From Sphingobacteriaceae bacterium (GTDB lineage: Bacteria > Bacteroidota > Bacteroidia > Sphingobacteriales > Sphingobacteriaceae), in the NCBI GenBank assembly GCA_029266635.1, contig JAQSWM010000004.1, positions 310,001 through 374,000 of the forward strand: a stretch of DNA of 64,000 nt, written 5' to 3'. Made by a program: the position numbers and the translations under genes. Below are positions 27,257 through 35,824 of this stretch, in pieces. The notes beneath the pieces were generated by a model. It was given only the letters and a program-made list of their open reading frames with translations, searched no databases and was not told the origin of the DNA. The first letter of the stretch is position 1, and each line of letters begins with the position of its first letter.

Positions 27257-29101
27257 ATGAAAAGAACTTCATTCATCGCTTTACTTTTAGCGATTTCCGC
27301 CCCTCTTTTTTCGCAAACAACGTCCTGGGCACTCGTAGAAGGCAAGATTTCCACTCAGTGGGCCAAAGATGTAAATCCAGCCAATCCACTGCCTGAGTAC
27401 CCTCGGCCACAGTTTGTAAGAGAAAACTACTGGGTGAATCTGAACGGGCTGTGGGACTTTTCCATCACACCAAAAAGCCAGCAGTATTCCAAAGCAGATG
27501 GCAAAATATTGGTGCCTTTTGCGGTGGAGTCCTCGCTCTCTGGCGTAGGCAAATATGTTGGAAAAGATAGCCTGCTCTGGTATAAAAGAGATTTCAGCAT
27601 CCCTTCTTCCATGAAGCGCAAGAAAGTTTTGCTGCACTTCGGTGCCGTGGACTGGCAAACAACAGTATATGTGAATGGCAAAGAAGCGGGCTCGCATGAA
27701 GGCGGATATGACCCTTTCAGCATCGACATCACACCTTTCCTGAAAAAGAGCGGCCGGCAGAACCTTACAGTAAAAGTCTGGGATCCATCCGATCTTGGCA
27801 CTCAGCCTCGCGGCAAACAGGTTAGCAAACCACGTGGTATCTGGTACACGCCGGTAACCGGCATCTGGCAAACAGTTTGGCTCGAAGCTGTAAATCCATC
27901 GTACATACAAAACGTAAAAATAACACCCGATCTCGACTCCAAAATTGTTGAGATAATCCCCACCGTCGCCGGAGCAACAAATCAGGTAGTTCGCATTTCA
28001 GCGTGGGATGGCAGCACCAAGGTAGCTGAACAGGAAATTCCAACTTCAGGAACGGCAAAACTCTTGATCAACAATCCGAAGCATTGGGAGCCCGGCAGCC
28101 CGTTCCTATACGACCTCAAACTTGAGCTTATCAGCAAAGGAAGAGTGGTTGATCAGGTAAAAAGCTATTTCGCTATGCGGAAGATCTCCCTTGGAAAAGA
28201 TGCGAATGGCATAGAGCGGATGTTATTGAACAACAAATTTGTGTTTCAATACGGCCCGCTTGATCAGGGCTGGTGGCCTGATGGCTTGTACACAGCGCCC
28301 ACCACTGCAGCACTGTTGTTCGATGTGGACAAAACAAAAGAAATGGGCTTCAATATGATCCGCAAACACATCAAGGTTGAGCCCGCCATCTGGTATAACT
28401 ACTGCGATAAAGTTGGGATGCTTGTTTGGCAGGATATGCCAAGCGGCGATATGGAAAACTTTACTTGGGAGCCACGCCTCGGCATTATTGATAAGCAGTC
28501 GGAGAAAGTGCGCAGTGCAGAATCAGAAGCGGTTTACCGTAAAGAATGGAACGCAATTATGGATGCATTGCACAATGTTCCTTCCATTGTAGTTTGGACG
28601 CCTTTCAATGAAGCCTGGGGGCAGTTCAAAACTGTGGATATCACCAACTGGACTAAACAAAAAGATCCTTCAAGATTGGTTAACAGTGCGAGCGGCGGCA
28701 ACTTTTTCCCTGTGGGCGATATGATAGACATACACAACTACCCTCAGCCAGCAATGCCAGATCCCGCATACTTTGGCTCGGACCGTGCCCTTGTGTTAGG
28801 CGAATTCGGTGGGTTGGGTTTGCCAATCTCAGGACACTTGTGGCAGGAGAAAAATAATTGGGGATATCAGACCTTCAAAGATCAGGCATCGCTTTTTGCC
28901 AAATACAAGGATTTTGCGAAACGCCTGGAGGATTACATCAAACTGGGATTATCTGCCGCCGTGTACACGCAAACAACCGACGTAGAGATTGAGATAAACG
29001 GCTTAATGACTTACGACAGGAAAGTCATCAAAGTTCCGGAAGCGGAATTCAGAGCTGTAAACAGCAGGTTGTACAATCCGGGCTTGGTGAAACTGAAATA
29101 A
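27257..29101 (+). CDS. Glycoside hydrolase family 2 enzyme (beta-galactosidase/glucuronidase type)
   Basis: 614 aa, with a Sec signal peptide (SFIALLLAISAPLFSQ). N-terminal jelly-roll sugar-binding domain (NLNGLWDFSITP ... HFGAVDWQTTVYVNGKEAGSHEGGYDPFSIDIT), an immunoglobulin-like middle domain, and a C-terminal TIM barrel. TPFNEAWGQ carries the acid/base Glu after Asn, and LVLGEFGG the nucleophile Glu. PRGIWYTPVTGIWQTVW is a family signature. At 614 aa it lacks the extra C-terminal domains of LacZ. It is flanked by terminators on both sides and no SusC/SusD pair is near, so the substrate is open. Confidence 0.87.
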   Translation: MKRTSFIALLLAISAPLFSQTTSWALVEGKISTQWAKDVNPANPLPEYPRPQFVRENYWVNLNGLWDFSITPKSQQYSKADGKILVPFAVESSLSGVGKYVGKDSLLWYKRDFSIPSSMKRKKVLLHFGAVDWQTTVYVNGKEAGSHEGGYDPFSIDITPFLKKSGRQNLTVKVWDPSDLGTQPRGKQVSKPRGIWYTPVTGIWQTVWLEAVNPSYIQNVKITPDLDSKIVEIIPTVAGATNQVVRISAWDGSTKVAEQEIPTSGTAKLLINNPKHWEPGSPFLYDLKLELISKGRVVDQVKSYFAMRKISLGKDANGIERMLLNNKFVFQYGPLDQGWWPDGLYTAPTTAALLFDVDKTKEMGFNMIRKHIKVEPAIWYNYCDKVGMLVWQDMPSGDMENFTWEPRLGIIDKQSEKVRSAESEAVYRKEWNAIMDALHNVPSIVVWTPFNEAWGQFKTVDITNWTKQKDPSRLVNSASGGNFFPVGDMIDIHNYPQPAMPDPAYFGSDRALVLGEFGGLGLPISGHLWQEKNNWGYQTFKDQASLFAKYKDFAKRLEDYIKLGLSAAVYTQTTDVEIEINGLMTYDRKVIKVPEAEFRAVNSRLYNPGLVKLK

Positions 29102-29118
29102 GAGTTTCTGTAAAAACT

Positions 29119-29156
29119 AAAAGCCAGTTAAAGATGATCTAACTGGCTTTTTTGTT
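29119..29156 (+). terminator. Rho-independent terminator after the GH2 gene
   Basis: Perfect 12-bp stem: AAAAGCCAGTTA (29119-29130) with TAACTGGCTTTT (29140-29151), followed by further T. Confidence 0.9.
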
Positions 29157-29217
29157 TGCCACCTTTAACGGTAAACAAGTTGTCTTACTTGCATTGACAC
29201 ACTCTGGCGCTGACTAT

Positions 29218-30099
29218 TTAGCATCCAGAATTCCCAGCCACAGCATACAACACATCGCCAGAAGCATAAATTCTAAATACTCTTTTAGGTTCGTTCATAC
29301 TACTATACCATGCTGGTACATAGCTAAACTCGTTTTTGTCTGCACCAGAATGAACCTTTTCCCATGTTTTCCCAATATCTGATGACCGGAATATGCCATC
29401 CGGATGACTACATACCAAATACTTGCCAACTTGTTTAATTGACGAAATAAACAAAGAAGGATTAAGTCCTTGATCAATGGCTTGCCAGGTTTTACCACTA
29501 TCCAATGATATGCGTATCCTCCTTGATTTACTTTGTGTGCTGTAGGATATGGCGGCAAAACCACCGTCGATACGTTCAACAGCTATGCCTACGCCACCCT
29601 CGCTGATTACCCATTGCCAGTGTTCACCATTATCTGTCGAACGCTTAATACCTTTCTCCCCTGTTGCGATGAGAACGCCTTCTGACTTCACGATATTTGA
29701 AGTGGATGGCTTTGTAGACACGTTATCTAGCTCTTTTTGCCAAACAGGCGTTTTAAGATTACTTTCACTGCGATACATCCCATTCTTCATACGTAAATAG
29801 ATATCTGTTTCTCCTGCAAAAAAGTCTACGGGCTGGTCAATTTCAGGAAGTCCTTCACTAATGTCCTGCCACGTTTTTCCGAAATCTGCAGATTTGAAAA
29901 CAATGTTCTTAGTGCCTGCATTACTTCTATTGACATTTGCGAAGGGTCCTATCCACCAATTATAACGAAGTATCACGCCGGTGGATATTGTAGTTACTTC
30001 CGATGTTTTCTTCCACACTTTATTTTCTTTTAGCACGAAAGAATTTAGTAAGAATAATACCAGCAGAATGGCTGGAGCGAGCACAAGTAATCTTTTCAT
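29218..30099 (-). CDS. BNR/Asp-box repeat protein (sialidase-like propeller)
   Basis: 293 aa with an N-terminal hydrophobic signal (LLVLAPAILLVLFLLNSFVL). At least four Asp-box motifs of the form S-x-D-x-G-x-x-W are visible (SADFGKTW, STDNGEHW, SLDSGKTW, SSDIGKTW), spaced as in a beta-propeller. Catalytic sialidase residues (arginine triad, FRIP) are not seen, so it is more likely a binding or structural propeller than an enzyme. It is divergent from the membrane winged-helix regulator at 30263, with about 160 bp between the two starts, which makes regulation by that protein a reasonable guess. Confidence 0.72.
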   Translation of the reverse strand: MKRLLVLAPAILLVLFLLNSFVLKENKVWKKTSEVTTISTGVILRYNWWIGPFANVNRSNAGTKNIVFKSADFGKTWQDISEGLPEIDQPVDFFAGETDIYLRMKNGMYRSESNLKTPVWQKELDNVSTKPSTSNIVKSEGVLIATGEKGIKRSTDNGEHWQWVISEGGVGIAVERIDGGFAAISYSTQSKSRRIRISLDSGKTWQAIDQGLNPSLFISSIKQVGKYLVCSHPDGIFRSSDIGKTWEKVHSGADKNEFSYVPAWYSSMNEPKRVFRIYASGDVLYAVAGNSGC

Positions 30100-30219
30100 T
30101 TTTAGGGTTTAATTAAAATAAATCGACATGACTGACATCGGCAGCTCATGGTTACATATCGTATTAATAAACTGATGCAACAAAATTACTTTGATGTTTT
30201 TAAGGCTCAACAACTATAA

Positions 30220-30251
30220 TTGTAAATAAAGTTGTAAACTTTGTAAATAAA
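30220..30251 (+). promoter_or_regulatory. Candidate operator: three direct TTGTAAA repeats
   Basis: TTGTAAA occurs at 30220-30226, 30232-30238 and 30241-30247. The outer two are extended to identical 11-mers TTGTAAATAAA spaced 21 bp apart, two helical turns. They lie 12 bp before the start of an OmpR-type winged-helix protein; such domains bind direct repeats in tandem. Autoregulation, and control of the divergent BNR gene, is inferred. Confidence 0.45.
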
Positions 30252-30262
30252 ACATTGACATT

Positions 30263-31153
30263 ATGGCTGGTAACAAAAACTCCCGCTCAAGTCAACGCAA
30301 GTACCTATTTGTCTTGATGCTACTGTTATTTATTTCAGTAATCTGCGTGGCTTTCAGTATGTCGGATAGTAACAGCTTTGATATTTCCAGGAGGGAAGTT
30401 TTACTCCGTAAGATCGGACATGAGCTCTTGTTACAGTCGGGCGATCGTACATCAAGAGTACTCCCGATAAAAAGAATTGAAGAAAATGAATACCAAATCA
30501 GGTTCGAGAATGAACTTACTTTTCAACCTGATTCCATGGTAAATACTACCCAGCGCTTATTGGCCAGAGACGTCTTAGCAAATGATTATATCGTTAATGT
30601 CCTGAACTGCGGTGATGCAAGTGTAGCCTATGGATTTGCTATCTCCCGAAATGAAAAAGATGATATTGTAGCGTGCAACGGAAGAAAGCAACCAAAAGCA
30701 TGCTATATGATAAATATTAAATTCCAATCCCGAGGCATTAATCCCGCAATGGGCGGATATCTATTGGGCAGCCTGCCACTTTTGGCGTTTGTGGGTTTTA
30801 TCTTTTTCAGATCTGGAAAGGCGCAGAGAGCTCTTTCCACTAATCACTCTGACAAAATATTTACGCTTGGCTCGGTCTTGTTTAATGCGCAAGAACGGCA
30901 GCTGACAATAAATAATGAGACCATAGACCTAACCGGCACCGAATCACGCCTGCTGCTGATTTTCGCATTAACGCCCAATCAGATTATAGAAAGAAGCCGG
31001 TTGCAAAAAGAGATATGGGAAGATGAAGGCATTATTGTAGGCCGCAGTTTGGACATGTTCATATCTAAACTTAGAAAAAAACTGGAATTAGAACAGAGCA
31101 TTAAGATAGTGGTCATCCGCGGTAAAGGTTACAAGCTTGAAATCAGTTCATAA
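30263..31153 (+). CDS. Membrane-anchored winged-helix transcriptional regulator (OmpR-type DNA-binding domain)
   Basis: 296 aa. TM1 at about residues 14-34, a periplasmic domain of about 130 residues, TM2 at about 163-181 (LLGSLPLLAFVGFIFF), then a cytoplasmic C-terminal winged helix: LTGTESRLLLIFALTPNQIIERSRLQKEIWEDEG...GRSLDMFISKLRKKL...IRGKGYKLEI, the full OmpR/PhoB output pattern. There is no receiver domain. Like ToxR/CadC it would join sensing and DNA binding in one chain, but with the DNA-binding domain at the C-terminus and two membrane passes. The periplasmic part has three cysteines (NCGD, ACNG, ACYM). Three direct repeats lie just upstream. Confidence 0.83.
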   Translation: MAGNKNSRSSQRKYLFVLMLLLFISVICVAFSMSDSNSFDISRREVLLRKIGHELLLQSGDRTSRVLPIKRIEENEYQIRFENELTFQPDSMVNTTQRLLARDVLANDYIVNVLNCGDASVAYGFAISRNEKDDIVACNGRKQPKACYMINIKFQSRGINPAMGGYLLGSLPLLAFVGFIFFRSGKAQRALSTNHSDKIFTLGSVLFNAQERQLTINNETIDLTGTESRLLLIFALTPNQIIERSRLQKEIWEDEGIIVGRSLDMFISKLRKKLELEQSIKIVVIRGKGYKLEISS

Positions 31154-31202
31154 CGAATTTGTGTAGAGGGCGTTTTCTACGATAACGCCTCCTAAATATC
31201 AC

Positions 31203-31240
31203 AAAAAAACAAACCCCTCTTTACATTAGTAAGAGGGGTT
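31203..31240 (-). terminator. Terminator of the tRNA-Arg transcript
   Basis: AACCCCTCTT (31212-31221) pairs perfectly with AAGAGGGGTT (31231-31240). On the minus strand it follows the tRNA 3' end directly and is succeeded by a long T tract (31203-31209). Confidence 0.85.
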
Positions 31241-31241
31241 G

Positions 31242-31315
31242 TACACCCAACAGGATTCGAACCTGTGACCGACGGTTTAGAAAACCGTTGCTCTATCCAG
31301 CTGAGCTATGGGTGC
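31242..31315 (-). tRNA. tRNA-Arg (anticodon UCU)
   Basis: 74 nt on the minus strand. The acceptor 5' GCACCCA pairs with TGGGTGT (one G-U at the end), discriminator A. D-arm GCTCAGCTGGATAGAGC, anticodon stem ACGGT/ACCGT with loop TTTCTAA giving anticodon TCT, T-arm CAGGTTCGAATCCTG. CCA is not encoded. It reads AGA/AGG arginine codons. Confidence 0.95.
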
Positions 31316-31332
31316 AGCTTTTATCAGCAGTG

Positions 31333-31363
31333 CAAAAGTATAAAATTATTGAGCCTGCACAAA
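31333..31363 (-). promoter_or_regulatory. Consensus Bacteroidota promoter of tRNA-Arg
   Basis: Minus strand: TTTG (31360-31363), exactly 19 nt, then TACTTTTG (31333-31340). This is a full match to TTTG-N19-TAnnTTTG, located 18 bp before the tRNA 5' end. Confidence 0.75.
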
Positions 31364-31372
31364 CAGGGAAGA

Positions 31373-32203
31373 TCAGGTTTTATTCAGTTTCCCTAACAAA
31401 AATTTGCTCATCTCATTGAAGTAGCGCTTTCTGCCGTAGCCCATCACCCACTGGATTCCGCGGGCGGCATTGGTGAGAAAGATCTCCTCTGCTACCTCCA
31501 GAATTGCAGGATTGATCTGCGCTTCCGTTACCGGTATGTTATTCTCTTTGGCCAGCCGCATCACCACCGTGCGCATCACCCCGCCGATACAGCCTTCGCT
31601 TAATGCCGGCGTGTAAAGCTGTTTGTCATGCACCACAAACACATTTGAGCTCATGGCTTCGCAAAGCAGGTTGTTATGGTTGAGGATCATCACCTCGTCA
31701 AGTTTGTTCTGGATTTTGAATATCCCCGCCATTACATACACCAGCGAGTTGCAGGTTTTATAATTCGACAGCGAGTTAGTCGGCTTCACCACATCCTCAA
31801 ACACATCCACGATCAAGCCCTTCGGATTGTCTTTGTAAACAGATTCATCCAGTTTCACGGTTTCAATAACGTACCCGGATTTGTTAGCCGTGGGACTATA
31901 AAGCCCCTCGCCTTCCCTGAAAACCGTAACCCTGATGCGTGCGTTTGCACCGGTTTTGTTCCTGCGCATCAGTTCCTCTGCCCTCTCTTTCAGAAAATAA
32001 GCATCAAAAGAAGAATGCCCGTCCATCTTCAATGTCTTCATGCCACGCTGCAAGCGCTCCGCGTGAAGCTCGGCAAACTTCAACTGCCCCTTCACAACCC
32101 GCATAGACTCAAAAAGCCCGTCGCCGTATTTAAAGCCACGATTTCCGACGGTTAGTACTGGCTGATCTGCTGGATAGATTTCTCCGTTATGATTGATGAA
32201 CAT
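31373..32203 (-). CDS. Aminotransferase class IV (PabC/IlvE-like PLP enzyme)
   Basis: 276 aa fold-type IV PLP enzyme. The N-terminus GNRGFKYGDGLFESMRV is the conserved substrate-domain motif. YKTCNSLVYV has the PLP-lysine in the usual SxYKTxN-like context. LCEAMSSNVFVV and GCIGGVMRTVVMRLA provide the Glu and phosphate-binding loop. The family covers 4-amino-4-deoxychorismate lyase, branched-chain and D-amino-acid transaminases. Length and the GGVMR variant favour the PabC-like branch, but the substrate cannot be fixed from sequence alone. About 80 bp upstream is rluD on the same strand. Confidence 0.83.
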   Translation of the reverse strand: MFINHNGEIYPADQPVLTVGNRGFKYGDGLFESMRVVKGQLKFAELHAERLQRGMKTLKMDGHSSFDAYFLKERAEELMRRNKTGANARIRVTVFREGEGLYSPTANKSGYVIETVKLDESVYKDNPKGLIVDVFEDVVKPTNSLSNYKTCNSLVYVMAGIFKIQNKLDEVMILNHNNLLCEAMSSNVFVVHDKQLYTPALSEGCIGGVMRTVVMRLAKENNIPVTEAQINPAILEVAEEIFLTNAARGIQWVMGYGRKRYFNEMSKFLLGKLNKT

Positions 32204-32285
32204 CTTAGTAGTGTGTATTGAGTAGTGAGTATTGGGTTGGGAGCCTTGTGTTAAGCTGACACTCTAAACTCGTAATTCTTAACTG

Positions 32286-33317
32286 TTAATTATCATTGCT
32301 TACGTAATTCCTCCACTTCTCCACCCCTTCCCTAAAATCATCCGGCAAAGCAGATTCAAAGAACACATATTTCTTTGTTGAAGGATGAATAAAGCCGAGT
32401 GTTTGGGCATGGAGCGCCTGCCGTGGCAGGACTTCAAAGCAATTCTCAACGAACTGCCGGTATTTGTTAAAAACCGTTCCTTTTAAAATCTTATCTCCCC
32501 CATAACTCGCATCATTAAACAATGGATGCCCGATGTGTCTCATGTGCGCACGGATTTGGTGTGTGCGGCCGGTCTCCAACTGGCATTCTATTAAAGTAAC
32601 ATATCCCATCCGCTCCAAAACCTTGAAGTGCGTAACAGACCATTTTCCTTTCGCCTCCTCATCATACACCGACATCACTTTTCGGTCTTTCAGGCTGCGG
32701 CCGATGTATCCGGTTACGGCGCCATCCTCAGCTAAATCCCCCCACACCAAAGCAATGTATTTACGTGTGATGCTGTGATCAAAAAACTGCTTTGCCAGGT
32801 AAGCCATAGAATGCTCGTTCTTGCTGATGAGCAACAGCCCAGAAGTATCCTTGTCTATGCGATGCACCAGCCCCGGGCGGCCATCGTTACCGGGAAGCTG
32901 CGGGAGCTGTTGAAAATGAAAAGCCAATGCATTTACCAGAGTTCCTGTATAATTGTTGTACCCGGGATGCACCACCATGCCCGGAGCTTTGTTTACTATA
33001 ATTACATCATTGTCTTCATAAAGTAGCTCGATCGGGATGTCTTCCGGGTAAACCTCTGTATCGCGTGGAGGGTGCGGAAGAACCACCGAAATTATATCGG
33101 CAGGCTTGATCTTGTAGCTTGGCTTTACAGGCTTGTCATTAACCAGCACGCTGCCTGCGTCAATGGCATTTTGAATGCGGTTCCGCGATGCGTTCTCCAG
33201 GCGGTGCATCAGGAACTTATCAATCCGCAACAGCGACTGGCCTTTATCTACAACTATCCGGAGATGTTCATATAAATCCTGTTCGTCTGCGTCAGGAAGC
33301 TCAACCTCTTCTAACAT
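32286..33317 (-). CDS. rluD: 23S rRNA pseudouridine synthase, RluD family
   Basis: 343 aa. An N-terminal S4 domain (LLRIDKFLMHRLENASRNRIQNAIDAGSVLVNDK) is followed by the RsuA/RluA catalytic domain with GLVHRIDKDTSGLLL, where the Asp of HRIDxxTSG is the nucleophile; RTHQIRAHM follows. RluD-type enzymes isomerise uridines in helix 69 of 23S rRNA; in Bacteroidota several RluA/C/D paralogues exist, so the exact positions are not certain. A TATTTTTG promoter box stands 4 nt before the ATG at 33317. Confidence 0.9.
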   Translation of the reverse strand: MLEEVELPDADEQDLYEHLRIVVDKGQSLLRIDKFLMHRLENASRNRIQNAIDAGSVLVNDKPVKPSYKIKPADIISVVLPHPPRDTEVYPEDIPIELLYEDNDVIIVNKAPGMVVHPGYNNYTGTLVNALAFHFQQLPQLPGNDGRPGLVHRIDKDTSGLLLISKNEHSMAYLAKQFFDHSITRKYIALVWGDLAEDGAVTGYIGRSLKDRKVMSVYDEEAKGKWSVTHFKVLERMGYVTLIECQLETGRTHQIRAHMRHIGHPLFNDASYGGDKILKGTVFNKYRQFVENCFEVLPRQALHAQTLGFIHPSTKKYVFFESALPDDFREGVEKWRNYVSNDN

Positions 33318-33321
33318 GCGG

Positions 33322-33329
33322 CAAAAATA
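33322..33329 (-). promoter_or_regulatory. -7 promoter box (TATTTTTG) of rluD, probably leaderless
   Basis: On the minus strand TATTTTTG is followed by CCGC-ATG, identical to the argS start region. Exact TAnnTTTG match with 4 nt to the start codon. Confidence 0.5.
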
Positions 33330-33347
33330 CGGTTAAGTTTGGATGGC

Positions 33348-33848
33348 TTACTTCTCGCTCCGACTCTCGGCGTCGTTGATGGTTTTTTGAATCTCGTCTA
33401 CAAGGGTTTTGGCTGCTTGTCTTAGCCGGATATCACCGTCATAGCCCATATCGAAGTAAACGGCTTTGCTCTTACGTTTGTACCGGTACTCGATGTAATA
33501 AGCAGGGATGCTTTTGTCTGCAGACGGCGGGCCAGCAACCTTTTGCGGGAAGTCCCAAAAACCCAGATTCGCTGCCTTTCTGTGCAAATATAATTGATCG
33601 TCCTTCGTAAGTTTTACATGTTTGGTTATCAGAGAATCCTGACTATTCAGATAAGTGTAAGTACCGGTTTTGGAATCGTAAATATTTACCAGGCTGTCAA
33701 CAGTTCCATATTTGAAAGTGACTGATTCAAACTCCGTGAATTTGTACGGTGCATTTTTAAGCATGTGGCCGTAGTAATACACGCAATACGCTAAAAATGG
33801 CACAATGATGCTAAGTGCAAGAAAAATCCTTTTCCCTTTGTCGCTCAT
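33348..33848 (-). CDS. Unrecognised single-pass membrane protein
   Basis: 166 aa. A short basic N-terminus and one hydrophobic helix (IFLALSIIVPFLAYCVYYY) would anchor a periplasmic domain of about 135 residues. That domain is rich in beta-type segments with alternating Tyr/Phe (ESVTFKYGTVDSLVNIYDSKTGTY, AYYIEYRYKRKSKAVYFDM). No family is recognised and no cysteines suggest a disulfide role. It lies between the DAACS symporter (12 bp upstream in transcription) and rluD on the same strand, so it may be co-transcribed with the symporter. Confidence 0.6.
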   Translation of the reverse strand: MSDKGKRIFLALSIIVPFLAYCVYYYGHMLKNAPYKFTEFESVTFKYGTVDSLVNIYDSKTGTYTYLNSQDSLITKHVKLTKDDQLYLHRKAANLGFWDFPQKVAGPPSADKSIPAYYIEYRYKRKSKAVYFDMGYDGDIRLRQAAKTLVDEIQKTINDAESRSEK

Positions 33849-33860
33849 GAACGATTTGTG

Positions 33861-35234
33861 TTAATGTTTAAGCTCGCCTTCCCATTTGCTCACCACGGCG
33901 GTTGCCATTGCGTTGCCGATCACGTTCGTTGCCGACCTGCCCATATCCAGCAGCGGGTCTATCCCGATGATCAGTGCCAGCCCTGCTTCCGGAATGTTGA
34001 AGGAAGCTATAGTCCCTGCAATCACCACCAACGATGCTCTCGGCACGCCCGCAATGCCTTTACTGGTGAGCATCAGGATGAGCAGCATAGAAATTTGCTG
34101 GTCAAAGGTAAGATGGATTCCGTAAGCCTGGGCAATAAATAATGATGCGAATGTCATATACATCATCGAACCGTCCAGGTTAAAGGAATATCCCAGCGGC
34201 AACACAAAGCTCACGATCTTGTCCTTACAGCCAAACCGTTCCAGTTCAAGCATGGTACGCGGGTAAGCGGCCTCGCTGCTGGCGGTGCTGAATGCCAGCA
34301 AAATAGCATCTTTCAATCCGTTTAATAAGGTAAACACACGCTTGCCTAAGATTGAGAAGCCGACCATTGCGAGCAGCACCCAAAGCACGCCCAAACCGCT
34401 GTAGAACTCTGCAATAAAAATCGCGTAAGTAGATAAAATGCTCAGTCCCTGCTTGGCCACGATCACCGTCATCGCTCCAAATACCGCCAGCGGCGCAAAA
34501 TTCATTACATAGCCCGTTATTTTGAGGATTACGTGAGCACATGCATCCATAGCTTTAATAACAATATGCCCCTTCTCGCCTATTGCCGCAGTGGCAATCC
34601 CGAAGAATAACGCAAACACAACGATCTGCAGAATCTCGTTCGTCACCATTGCCTCGAAGAAGCTTTTCGGCACCAGGTGGGCGATGAAGTCTTTTAACGA
34701 TAAAGCTGTCTTTTGGATTTCGCTTCCCAAATGTGTATCCGGAAGCACCAGATTCATAGATTTTCCCGGCTCAAAAAAGTTCACAAGTACCATCCCCAAT
34801 ACCAAAGAAACCAGGGTAGCCGACACAAACCACAGCATCGTCTTCCCTCCGATCCTTCCCACGGCCTTAATGTCGCCAACCTTTGCCACGCCTACAACCA
34901 GCGTTGTAAACACCAGCGGCGCCACAATCATCTTGATCAGTCGGAGGAAAATATCGCTTAACAAAGCAAAGTACTCCAGCTTGCCATCGCGTTCTGTCGT
35001 GGCTGTCTTCCTGATCTTTGACTGGTCTGCTTTTAGGGTTTTCTGTGCAAGGTATTCGGTAGATAAGGTGTCTTTTATCGCGACCATTCGGTTATCGGCT
35101 TGCTTGATCTGAGCTTCCGCACTTACAATTTTTTCATTGTACTGGCTGAGGTTATTGATATTATAAAAGTACCCAACGGCAATGCCGGCAACAAGTGCGA
35201 TAAAGATGTATAGCGTGAGTCTATTTTTAGTCAT
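33861..35234 (-). CDS. Dicarboxylate/amino acid:cation symporter (DAACS family)
   Basis: 457 aa from ATG 35234 (MTKNRLTLYIFIALVAGIAVGYF); 55 upstream codons are rejected because they overlap the divergent gene region and carry no family signal. About eight membrane helices plus two re-entrant loops as in GltPh. Family motifs: LRLIKMIVAPLVFTTLVVGVAK, the serine-rich loop AFSTASSEAAYPRTM (SSS motif region), YSFNLDGSMMYMTF (NMDGT-like Na+/substrate site), and IDPLLDMGRSATNVIGNA. It imports C4-dicarboxylates, glutamate or aspartate with Na+ or H+. A periplasmic insert of about 60 charged residues follows TM1, as often in Bacteroidota. Confidence 0.9.
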   Translation of the reverse strand: MTKNRLTLYIFIALVAGIAVGYFYNINNLSQYNEKIVSAEAQIKQADNRMVAIKDTLSTEYLAQKTLKADQSKIRKTATTERDGKLEYFALLSDIFLRLIKMIVAPLVFTTLVVGVAKVGDIKAVGRIGGKTMLWFVSATLVSLVLGMVLVNFFEPGKSMNLVLPDTHLGSEIQKTALSLKDFIAHLVPKSFFEAMVTNEILQIVVFALFFGIATAAIGEKGHIVIKAMDACAHVILKITGYVMNFAPLAVFGAMTVIVAKQGLSILSTYAIFIAEFYSGLGVLWVLLAMVGFSILGKRVFTLLNGLKDAILLAFSTASSEAAYPRTMLELERFGCKDKIVSFVLPLGYSFNLDGSMMYMTFASLFIAQAYGIHLTFDQQISMLLILMLTSKGIAGVPRASLVVIAGTIASFNIPEAGLALIIGIDPLLDMGRSATNVIGNAMATAVVSKWEGELKH

Positions 35235-35295
35235 ACAAGCTTTTGAAACGGATAAAGCTATAAACAATTTATTACTTTGCCCGAAAATAAAGCAC

Positions 35296-35805
35296 ATGCA
35301 GCCAGCTCTTAGGGAAATTAAAAAAGAACTCGGCCATCTGAACCAAACCCAGTTGGCAGAAATCTGCCTGCGGCTGGCGAAGTATAAAAAGGAGAACAAG
35401 GAACTGCTGAGCTATTTGCTTTACAATGCAGACGATCCGCTGGCTTACGTCGATGAAATAAAGTCCAGCCTCGAACCCGACTTTAAAGATCTGCCGCGAG
35501 GCTATTACGCCAGCACCAAAACGCTGCGTAAAATCCTCCGCACCCTGAACCGCCACGCCAAGTACACCGCCAATAAAGAAGCTGAATTAGAGCTACTGAT
35601 CTGGTTCTGCAAGAACTTTCTCGCTTACGCGGATGTCCGCACTTCGCATAAGCCGCTACAGAATCTGTTCAACCGGCAAATAGAGAAAATCCTGAAGATT
35701 ATTCCCAAGCTGCACGAAGACCTTCAGTTTGACTACCAGCAGGAAGTGGACAAGCTTATTCAGGAAGCAAGGTTGAGCATGAGGGGTTTTAGCCTGGCGA
35801 AGTAA
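35296..35805 (+). CDS. Unrecognised helical cytosolic protein
   Basis: 169 aa from ATG 35296 (MQPALREIKKELGHL); an earlier in-frame start at 35182 would overlap the symporter gene on the other strand and encodes no plausible sequence. The protein is strongly helical and charged, with leucine heptads (LAEICLRLAKYKKENKELLSYLLYNADDP), no membrane segment and no cysteine cluster. It has the feel of a widespread Bacteroidota housekeeping hypothetical protein, but I cannot name the family. Divergent from the symporter, followed by the repeat region at 35825. Confidence 0.65.
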   Translation: MQPALREIKKELGHLNQTQLAEICLRLAKYKKENKELLSYLLYNADDPLAYVDEIKSSLEPDFKDLPRGYYASTKTLRKILRTLNRHAKYTANKEAELELLIWFCKNFLAYADVRTSHKPLQNLFNRQIEKILKIIPKLHEDLQFDYQQEVDKLIQEARLSMRGFSLAK

Positions 35806-35824
35806 CGAAACTTTACCCAACGGC

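Noticed and set aside
27287-27910. 207-codon minus-strand frame inside the GH2 gene
   Set aside because: Antisense shadow of a complete GH2 enzyme with a signal peptide and both catalytic glutamates.
17086-29101. Polysaccharide utilisation locus around the GH43 and GH2 genes
   Set aside because: The two hydrolase genes are 9 kb apart with their own terminators, and no SusC/SusD pair, TonB receptor or SusR-type regulator is found in the window.
35182-35295. N-terminal extension of the helical protein at 35296
   Set aside because: It would overlap the symporter gene on the other strand, and its residues do not continue the helical pattern.
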